DNA of 40,771 nucleotides, taken from contig JBCCGI010000072.1 of the NCBI GenBank assembly GCA_039029355.1, positions 1 to 40,771 of the forward strand. Direction: 5' to 3'. Shown one piece after another: positions 24,134-30,273 of this stretch. The notes beneath the pieces are model-generated. The model was not told where the DNA came from. It did no database searches and was given only the letters and a program-made list of their open reading frames with translations. Positions within the stretch are counted from its first letter, which is position 1; every line of letters starts with the position of its first letter. A program made the position numbers and the translations under genes. The DNA is from JBCCGI01 sp039029355. GTDB lineage: Bacteria; Planctomycetota; UBA1135; GCA-002686595.

Positions 24134-24164
24134 CCTTTCCGGCCCGGAGTGTGCGTAGATCCCG

Positions 24165-24899
24165 CTAGCGGTGGACCGAGCCGAAGCCCGTGTCGAGGCC
24201 CCCCGCGCGGTAGCTCGTGTCCCGGACGTCGATGTCGCCCATGCCGGTGTCGGCGTCGAGGTGGTCGAAGGCGCTGCGGTGCAGCTCGATGTCGCCCATG
24301 CCGGCCCCGAGCTCGGCCTTGTCGGCCTCGACGTGGTGCAGCGACACGTCGCCCATCCCGGACTCGAGGTGCAGCTCGCCCGCGCCGACGCCGCGCAGGA
24401 CGACGTCACCCAGGCCGGTCGAGCAGCGGATGGTGCCGGACGAGCTGGTGTCGGCGATCCGAACGTCGCCGCTGCCGGTGCTCACGGTGCAGTCGCCCAG
24501 GACGTCGATCTCGCGCAGCTCGATGCTGCCGGCGCCGGTCGACGCGTCGAGCGAGGGCAGCGGGCCGTGGACGAAGATGTGCAGGTGTCCGAGCGCGGTG
24601 GGCTCACCGCTGTGGCTCCGCGACTCGACGCGGCCGTCGACGTAGGCGAGATACGCGTCGCCGGGCTCCACCTCGTAAACGACGCCCACGGCGTGCGAGG
24701 GTCCCGAGGTCGGCTCGATCGTCACGTCGCCGAAGGACGCGTCGACGACGAGCCCCTGGGCCTCGAGGCCTGCGAGCGACAGGCTCTCGGAGTGCTTCTC
24801 CTCGAGGTCGACGCCGTCAACCCGCACGTCGGAGCCGACCGAGATGACACAGGCCGGAGTCAGGGCGCAGAGGGAGAGGAGGGCGACGTTACGGAACAT
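24165..24899 (-). CDS. DUF4097-type beta-helix lipoprotein
   Basis: A 244-residue protein with a lipoprotein-like signal (MFRNVALLSLCALTPAC, Cys17). From about residue 55 it consists of short beta repeats with a G-x-G-D/S-V/I turn: STGSGDVRI, STGLGDVVLRG, ESGMGDVSLHHV, GAGMGDIELHRS, DTGMGDIDVRDT, DTGFGSVHR. This is typical of DUF4097 (putative adhesin) domains and predicts a right-handed beta-helix on the cell surface or in the periplasm. Function is unknown. It ends 109 nt before the AtuA operon, in the same orientation. Confidence 0.82.
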   Translation of the reverse strand: MFRNVALLSLCALTPACVISVGSDVRVDGVDLEEKHSESLSLAGLEAQGLVVDASFGDVTIEPTSGPSHAVGVVYEVEPGDAYLAYVDGRVESRSHSGEPTALGHLHIFVHGPLPSLDASTGAGSIELREIDVLGDCTVSTGSGDVRIADTSSSGTIRCSTGLGDVVLRGVGAGELHLESGMGDVSLHHVEADKAELGAGMGDIELHRSAFDHLDADTGMGDIDVRDTSYRAGGLDTGFGSVHR

Positions 24900-24943
24900 G
24901 GGGCGGGGCTCCTGGGAAGCTCGGGTGGAGACGAGAACCAGCG

Positions 24944-25138
24944 CTACGGCGCCCATCGCGGGGCATTTTCGAGGTCGGCGGTGAGCTCGAACTCGTCGAA
25001 GCTGTAGGTCAGCTTGGCCGACTCCGAGGCGCGAACCTTGAGCGACCCCTCGAGGCTCGGCGCGCCCGCGGCGATGCCCTCCGGCTCGAAGAGCTCGATC
25101 TGGACCAAGACGGCGCTGATCTTGCCCTCCAGGCCTCA
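24944..25138 (-). pseudogene. 3' remnant of a secreted-protein gene
   Basis: On the minus strand a frame of about 63 codons ending at TAG 24946-24944 reads like real protein: GLEGKISAVLVQIELFEPEG, APSLEGSLKVRASESAKL, TYSFDEFELTADLENAPRWAP. It is stopped on its 5' side by an in-frame TGA just beyond 25133, has no ATG/GTG start, and the sequence upstream becomes unrelated as it approaches the divergent VIT/VWA gene. It is probably the tail of a gene whose front was lost when the present neighbour arrived. The alternative is a chance frame. With the rest of 24900-25234 I see nothing else beyond the VIT/VWA gene's ribosome site (AGAAGG near 25220). Confidence 0.35.
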
Positions 25139-25234
25139 GAGCTCCTGGGCGGTGTGACCCGCACGTGACGGCACCGCCCGGTCGGAGAGGGGTTGCGGTA
25201 GTGCCCTGCGATCTCACCAGAAGAAGGTTCTCCC

Positions 25235-27535
25235 ATGCGTCGAGTGGATCGAATCGGCCTCGCGTTGCTCCTGACCGCCGCCCTTGCCGCCCCCGGGGCG
25301 GCACAGCAGGACATCTGGAGCACCTCCGAGAGCAACGTCGTCGTGCCCCAGGTCCGGTCCTTCGTGATCCGGCCTGACGCCGGCCGGGTCCACGTGACCG
25401 GGATCGACGTCGACGTCGAGATCCTCAGGCAGGTGGCGACCACCACGCTCGACATCGCCCTCCGGAACCCCGGCGGGGTCGTCGAAGAGGCCTCGCTCCT
25501 CCTTCCGGTCCCCGATCACTCCGTCGTCCGCGGCTTCGACTTCGAAGGAGCCTCGGCCGAGCCCACCGCGCGCCTGCTCCCGGCCGAGGAGGCCCGGGGG
25601 ACCTACGCGTCGATCGTAAGCCGCTCGAAGGACCCCGCGCTGCTGGAGTTCGCCGGCCATCGCACGGTTCGCTCGAGCGTCTTCCCGGTACCGGCGGGCG
25701 GCACTCAGACGGTGCGCCTCGTCTACGAGCACGTCCTGCCCGGGGACGGCGAGCGCGTGGATTACGTCCTGCCGCGCTCCGAGGCCATCGCCGAGGCGCC
25801 GGTTCCGTGGGAGCTCGATCTCCATCTCGTCTCGGATGCGCCGATCTCGACCCTCTACTCGCCCAGCCACGCGATCACGGAGACGCGGGTCTCCCCGAGC
25901 GAGATCCGTGTCCACCTCGGCGGCAAGGAGGCCCAGGAGGCGGGGGCCTTCCAGCTCTCCTACCTGCTCGAGGGAGCCGGGGTGACCGCCTCGGTCTTCG
26001 CGTTTCCCGACGCCCGCGTCGGCGGCGGGTACTTCCTCCTCCTCGCCGGCCTCCCCGTGACCCTGCCCGAGGCATCGGAGCGCCAGCAGCGCGAGCTCAT
26101 CCTCGCCCTGGACACCTCGGGTTCCATGCGCGGCCAGAAGTTCGAGCAAGCGCGCGGCGCCGCGCGCGCGGTCCTGGGCGGACTCGAAGACGGCGAGCGC
26201 TTCAACATCGTGGACTACGCCTCCGGCGTGCACTCCTTCGCCCCGGGCCCCGTCGTCAAGTCGGCGACGACCCTCGCCGAGGCGTACGGCTACCTCGACC
26301 GCCTCGAGGCAACCGGGGGCACTGCGCTGGAGAGCGCGCTCCGCGAGACCCTCCAACAGGTGCACGACACCGAGATGCTCCCGCTCGTGCTCTTCCTGAC
26401 CGACGGCCTGCCGACGAGCGGCATCACCGACGAAGCCACGATTCGCGAGAACGCGGTCGAGTACAACGCCCACGACCGGCGGATCTTCACGTTCGGCGTC
26501 GGCGACGACGTCAACGCGCCGCTCCTCGACCGACTCGCCGACGAGACGCGGGCGACGAGCGAGTACGTCCGCCCGAACGAGGACATCGAGGTCGCGGTCT
26601 CGAACGTCTTCGATCGGCTCTACGGCCCCGTGCTCTCCGCTCCGGAGCTCACCTTCCACGACCCCAAGGGGGTGCCGACCACCAGCCTGATCCGCGAGAC
26701 CCTGCCCGCGGCCCTGCCCGACCTCTACGAGGGGGACCAGCTCATCGTCCTCGGCAAGTACACCAGCGAGTCGCCGGCGGTCTTCAAGCTCGTGGGGAGC
26801 TGGTTCGGCGAGGAGAAGACCTTCGCCTTCCAGTTCGACTTCTCCCGTGCCAGCAACCACCACGCCTTCGTGCCGCGCCTCTGGGCCGACCGCCGCATCG
26901 GAACCCTCATCGACGACATCCGCCAGAGCGGCGCCGACGCCTCCGGCACCTCCCAGGCCCTCCTCGCCGACCCGCGCGCCAAGGAGATGATGGAGGAGAT
27001 CCTGCGCCTCTCCACCGAGTACGGGATCCTCACCGAGTACACCTCCTTCCTGGCTCTCGAGGGCACCGACCTGACCGCACCCAAGGCGGTCCTGGTCCAA
27101 CTCGACGGCAACCTCAACAGCCGTGCCCGCTCCGTCCGCGCCGGCCGCGGCGCGATCAACCAGTCTCTCAACCTGACGACCGCCCGCGCCCGGGCGCAGC
27201 GCAACCGCGCCAACACCTTCTTCGACGTCAACCTCGAAGAGGTGCGCGAGTCCCGCGTCGTCCAAGTCGGCGAGCGCTCCTTCTTCAAGCGCAGCGGCGT
27301 CTGGGTCGACTCGCGCCTGCTCCGCGTCAAACCCAAGCTGAAGGAGATGCAGTTCGTCCACGCCGGAACGCCCGAGCACCTCAAGCTGGTCCAACGACTC
27401 GTCGAGACGCGCGAGCAGAGCCTCTTCGCCCTCCGGGGCCAGGTCCTGACCCAGGTCGACGGCAAGCCCATCATGATCCTCGGCGCCAAGAAACCCACCG
27501 CCCACGAAGGCGGAGAACCGGCCAAGGGCATCTGA
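25235..27535 (+). CDS. Secreted VIT and VWA domain protein
   Basis: A 766-residue exported protein (signal peptide 1-24, ...AAPGAAQ). Residues about 40-175 form a VIT (inter-alpha-trypsin) domain, with IDVDVEILRQVATTTLDIALRNPG, VEEASLLLPVPDHSVVRGFDF and HVLPGDGERVDYVLP. The VWA domain (about 287-470) has a complete MIDAS start, LALDTSGSMRGQK (Asp293, Ser295, Ser297), followed by TGGTALESAL and FLTDGLPTSG. A C-terminal region of about 290 residues includes RIGTLIDDIR and LSTEYGILTEYTSFLALE, common to bacterial VIT-VWA proteins. Such proteins bind divalent metal and partner proteins at the envelope; the partner is unknown. AGAAGG sits 7 nt before the ATG. It stands alone on the plus strand, and its Leu codons favour CTC more than its neighbours do. 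Confidence 0.93.
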   Translation: MRRVDRIGLALLLTAALAAPGAAQQDIWSTSESNVVVPQVRSFVIRPDAGRVHVTGIDVDVEILRQVATTTLDIALRNPGGVVEEASLLLPVPDHSVVRGFDFEGASAEPTARLLPAEEARGTYASIVSRSKDPALLEFAGHRTVRSSVFPVPAGGTQTVRLVYEHVLPGDGERVDYVLPRSEAIAEAPVPWELDLHLVSDAPISTLYSPSHAITETRVSPSEIRVHLGGKEAQEAGAFQLSYLLEGAGVTASVFAFPDARVGGGYFLLLAGLPVTLPEASERQQRELILALDTSGSMRGQKFEQARGAARAVLGGLEDGERFNIVDYASGVHSFAPGPVVKSATTLAEAYGYLDRLEATGGTALESALRETLQQVHDTEMLPLVLFLTDGLPTSGITDEATIRENAVEYNAHDRRIFTFGVGDDVNAPLLDRLADETRATSEYVRPNEDIEVAVSNVFDRLYGPVLSAPELTFHDPKGVPTTSLIRETLPAALPDLYEGDQLIVLGKYTSESPAVFKLVGSWFGEEKTFAFQFDFSRASNHHAFVPRLWADRRIGTLIDDIRQSGADASGTSQALLADPRAKEMMEEILRLSTEYGILTEYTSFLALEGTDLTAPKAVLVQLDGNLNSRARSVRAGRGAINQSLNLTTARARAQRNRANTFFDVNLEEVRESRVVQVGERSFFKRSGVWVDSRLLRVKPKLKEMQFVHAGTPEHLKLVQRLVETREQSLFALRGQVLTQVDGKPIMILGAKKPTAHEGGEPAKGI

Positions 27536-27589
27536 GCCCCCGCCCACGCCGACACGACCCAGCCCGAGAATCCGACTTGGCAAAACGGG

Positions 27590-27665
27590 GTGCCGTGTGC
27601 GGGAAATCCGCAGGCACGGTTTGACACGGGGCCCCAGGAAACGGAGCGTGCGCGCAACCGTGCCT
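27590..27665 (+). promoter_or_regulatory. Alternative hairpins in the pcp leader, plus a TTGACA box
   Basis: Hairpin A pairs CCGTG-TGCGG (27593-27602) with CCGCA-gg-CACGG (27608-27619) around GAAAT. Alternative B pairs CAGGCACGGTT (27611-27621) perfectly with AACCGTGCCTG (27656-27666), which ends just before the pcp ribosome site and ATG (27677). A and B use the same GGCACGG and cannot coexist. TTGACA at 27621-27626 is a perfect -35 box, though no good -10 follows. A either ends the VIT/VWA transcript or is part of an RNA switch. Confidence 0.4.
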
Positions 27666-27676
27666 GAGGTCTACCC

Positions 27677-28264
27677 ATGACGTCCCCGCTCTTACTCCTG
27701 ACCGGCTTCGAGCCGTTCCTCGACGTGGCGATCAACCCCTCCGGCGAGCTCGCCCGCGAGCTGATCGCCGACCCGCCCGCCGGGCTGCGCCTGGCGGGGG
27801 GCGTGCTGCCGGTCAGCATCGAGCGCGTCCCCGCCGCCTACGACGCCCTGGTCGCCGCGGCGGGCGAGGCGCCGGCCGCGCTGGTCTCGCTCGGCGTGCA
27901 GCGCGAGAGCTACTTCCGCCTGGAGCGCCGAGCGCGGGCCGCGCTGACCTCGGACAAGCGCGACAACGACGGGCGGCTGGCGAGCGGGACGGTGTTGGAG
28001 GGCGCGGCGGATCTGGAGACGACGCTGGCGCTCGAGCCGCTGGCCGACGCGCTGCGCGCGGCCGGCGCGGGCGACGTGCGCCTCTCGGACGACGCGGGCG
28101 GGTATGTCTGCGAGCGGACGTACCACCACGTGTTGCGCCGGGCGGAGGAGGCGGGGGTACCGGGGCTGTTCCTGCACATCCCGCCGGCGCAGGATGTAGC
28201 CGTTGAGTCGCAGTTTCCGATCGTCTCACGACTGCTCGGTGCGGTGGCATCCCAGCTCGCCTAG
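27677..28264 (+). CDS. pcp: Pyroglutamyl-peptidase I (C15 peptidase)
   Basis: A 195-residue cytosolic cysteine peptidase. The N-terminal LLLTGFEPFLDVAINPSGELAREL is the family's first motif. The triad is in place: Glu83 in YFRLERRA, Cys145 in SDDAGGYVCERTYHH (family SNNAGxYxCN), and His167 in LFLHIPP (family HxP). It removes N-terminal pyroglutamate from peptides. The Asn-Asn before AG is replaced by Asp-Asp, and the Glu-containing motif is less conserved than usual. TGAGG precedes the ATG by 6-7 nt. The next small gene begins about 29 nt after its stop. Confidence 0.9.
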   Translation: MTSPLLLLTGFEPFLDVAINPSGELARELIADPPAGLRLAGGVLPVSIERVPAAYDALVAAAGEAPAALVSLGVQRESYFRLERRARAALTSDKRDNDGRLASGTVLEGAADLETTLALEPLADALRAAGAGDVRLSDDAGGYVCERTYHHVLRRAEEAGVPGLFLHIPPAQDVAVESQFPIVSRLLGAVASQLA

Positions 28265-28292
28265 TGTTCTCGCTCTAGCAGGAGGTCTTCTC

Positions 28293-28658
28293 ATACAGAC
28301 TCGCGCACTCTCAGCCCTTGTCGGCGCGGCCAGCCTCGGCCTGGTGCTGACCGCTGTTTCCGCGTTCCAAGCACCGGCCGCGCCGGTTTCGTCGGTGACC
28401 GCCAAGGAGTCAGAGTACATGTTGCTTCCTCGCACCCCCATGGTCGACCAGGTCAGGAAAGAGCTGATCGAGAGAGGCGAGATCGAGGCGGTCGGTTCTG
28501 GCGGTGTGCAAATCACCCCGATCACGTTCTGGACCGAGCAGAAGGTCCGTGAGGGGATGAACGATCTTCTGCCGCGAGAGTTGAGTCGGCTGGCGCGGGA
28601 CGGGTGGCGGTTGATCTGCTACGACAGCGGAGAGGACAGCTACATCCTGGCGCGGTAG
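28293..28658 (+). CDS. Small secreted protein, apparently starting at ATA
   Basis: I do not recognise the family. A frame ending at TAG 28658 encodes a clear signal peptide, QTRALSALVGAASLGLVL followed by TAVSAFQA, then about 90 residues with PRTPMVDQVRKELIERGEIEA, FWTEQKVREGMNDLLPRELSRL and a tail GWRLICYDSGEDSYILAR. No ATG, GTG or TTG starts this signal peptide. Instead AGGAGG (28280-28285) lies 7 nt before an ATA (28293-28295) placed exactly at its first residue. In-frame TTG at 28203 or GTG at 28239 lie inside pcp and would add an unsuitable leader. An ATG at 28419 would lose the signal peptide. The tail (DGWRLICYDSGEDSYIL) resembles DUF4177-like small proteins. Confidence 0.62.
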   Translation: MQTRALSALVGAASLGLVLTAVSAFQAPAAPVSSVTAKESEYMLLPRTPMVDQVRKELIERGEIEAVGSGGVQITPITFWTEQKVREGMNDLLPRELSRLARDGWRLICYDSGEDSYILAR

Positions 28659-28697
28659 CGAGTCCGCACCCGCTCCAGCCGGAGTCGCGTCGCAGGC

Positions 28698-29222
28698 CTA
28701 GCCCTCCGGCAACAGCCGCGGCCGGCCCGCGTTGTTCTCCGGCTCGGACGACGCGAAGGCGCGCATCTCCGTCACCAGCTCGAAGAGGTCGAGCCCCATG
28801 AAGACGCCGCCGTCGGCCGCGCCCGAGCGCGCGACGCGCTCCAGCTTCTCGGTCCCGAGCTTCGAGAGCGATGCCAAGCCGCGGGGCTGACCCATCGGGA
28901 TCTTCAGGCTTGCCGCGGCGCACTGGATCAGCCCCTGCAGCAGGTCGCCCTGCTCGGGGTCGCGATGCTTGGCCTGGTGCCACAGACCTTCCCAGACCTC
29001 GTGCGACTCCCACAGGAAGCCGTGGTTGTAGAGGTCGATGCCGAAGAGGTAGTCCTCGTTGTCGCGCCACTCGGTGGGCGGGAGGTAGGCGGCCGGGCCC
29101 TCCTCCTCGCCGTACGAGTGCCCGCGCGGGTCGCGCGTCGGGTGCGGGTCGCGGCCGGGGAGGAAGGCGTAGGGGGGGAAGTCGCGGTGGGGGACCAGCC
29201 GCGCCGGGTCTTCGGACGTCAC
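28698..29222 (-). CDS. DUF309 domain protein
   Basis: A 174-residue protein with the DUF309 signature: LYNHGFLWESHEVWEGLWHQ (65-84; family YN-x-G-x-[FY]WE-x-HE) and LLQGLIQCAAASLK (94-107). The fold is an alpha-helical bundle whose conserved His and Glu suggest a catalytic or metal site; no activity is established. The first 50 residues are an added Pro/Asp-rich, probably disordered segment. The GTG start at 29222 overlaps the stop of the preceding gene (GTGA), so the two are translationally coupled. Confidence 0.87.
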   Translation of the reverse strand: MTSEDPARLVPHRDFPPYAFLPGRDPHPTRDPRGHSYGEEEGPAAYLPPTEWRDNEDYLFGIDLYNHGFLWESHEVWEGLWHQAKHRDPEQGDLLQGLIQCAAASLKIPMGQPRGLASLSKLGTEKLERVARSGAADGGVFMGLDLFELVTEMRAFASSEPENNAGRPRLLPEG

Positions 29223-30253
29223 GCGCCGGCTTCCGCTTCGACGGTGGCCGTGCCCGAGCCGGCGGCGCGCACCTCGAGCGAGCCGTCGCCGCCCGATGCG
29301 TTCAGCTCGAACGAGGCCCAGGTGTCCAGGCGCGCCTCGAAGGCCTGGAAGTGGCCCGCCTCGACGTTCCAGTCCAGCTCGCCGGTGCCGGTCAGGTCGA
29401 TCGACAGCGCGGCGTCGCTCAGCGCGTAGTTCGAGCCGCTCCAGAGGTCGTCGAGCACGCGGAGCAGCAGCGGCTCGAGGTCCACGCGGCCGTCGACGTC
29501 GAAGTCGATCTCGATCCGCGCCAGCTCGATGCCGTCGCGCTCGCGCGTCCCCATGTAGGTGCACGTGATCCAGCCTTCTAGCTCCGACTCGGCCAGCTCG
29601 GCGGGGGGGATGCCGGCGAGCGATTGGAAGAGCTCGAGCGTGTCGTCCTCGTCGTCGACCGGCCGCAGGTGCAGCGAGCCGCCGGGGAGCAGCAGCGTAC
29701 CCAGCTCCGACGGGTCGACCTTCCAGCTGTCGCCGCGCTCGACGTCGTTGTCCGGCAGCAGGGCGCGCAGGTCCATGTCCTCGACCAGGCCCTGGACGAC
29801 GAGATCGCCGTCCGTTTCGTCCGCGTCGAGCAGCTCGATGCGGTCGTCCTCGTCCTCGGCGTCCTCGAGGAAGCGCACGCGGCGCCCGTCGAGGTCGCTT
29901 GCGAGCTCGAGCTCGACCTCGCCCGAGACCGTGTTCGCCACGTAGTCGAGCTTCGTCCGCGACTCGATCCCGTCGAAGCGGCGGATGAGCTCGACCGGGC
30001 GTCCGTCCGCCACGCGCCGGAAGGTGTCGGTGACGTCGACGGCGAGGTCGGTGCTCAGGGTGAGGTCGACGTCGTCGAAGTAGTCGTCGAGCGTCGTCTG
30101 GCCCATCTTGATGCTGAGCTCCTCGATCTCGGCCTCGAAGGAGACCTCGAAGCGCTTGGTGAGCTCGCTGCCCTCGGCGGGCGCGAAGCGCGGGCCTTCG
30201 GAAGCGGCCGGCACGAGGAGCAGAAGGGCGAGCGCGGAAGTCGGGCGCAGCAT
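29219..30253 (-). CDS. Secreted acidic protein, paralogue A of an unrecognised family
   Basis: A 344-residue exported protein (signal peptide about 1-18) rich in Asp and Glu. It is alignable along its length with the product of 32893-33978: both start the mature part with RFAPxxGxxLTKxF, share VADGRPVELIRRFDGIES versus VSDGRPEKLSRTYDTLGS, and share ALLPDNDVERGDSWKVDPSEL versus DFLPGVAVDEGDTWEVSPEAL, then a GGSL strand. The predicted structure is mostly beta, perhaps lipoprotein-carrier or porin-associated; no named family. It ends in the start of the DUF309 gene and lies 20 nt after the peptidase gene, so the three are likely one transcript. Confidence 0.75.
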   Translation of the reverse strand: MLRPTSALALLLLVPAASEGPRFAPAEGSELTKRFEVSFEAEIEELSIKMGQTTLDDYFDDVDLTLSTDLAVDVTDTFRRVADGRPVELIRRFDGIESRTKLDYVANTVSGEVELELASDLDGRRVRFLEDAEDEDDRIELLDADETDGDLVVQGLVEDMDLRALLPDNDVERGDSWKVDPSELGTLLLPGGSLHLRPVDDEDDTLELFQSLAGIPPAELAESELEGWITCTYMGTRERDGIELARIEIDFDVDGRVDLEPLLLRVLDDLWSGSNYALSDAALSIDLTGTGELDWNVEAGHFQAFEARLDTWASFELNASGGDGSLEVRAAGSGTATVEAEAGA

Positions 30254-30273
30254 GGCGGATCTCCGGGACGGCG

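Noticed and set aside
24056..24164. Cobalamin or other known riboswitch before the AtuA operon
   Set aside because: Only local hairpins are present; no conserved riboswitch core sequence was recognised and the region is too short for most classes.
25120..25235. The in-frame TGA before the gene remnant as another selenocysteine codon
   Set aside because: No CxxU context, no hairpin of SECIS type downstream within 40 nt, and the upstream frame is not protein-like.
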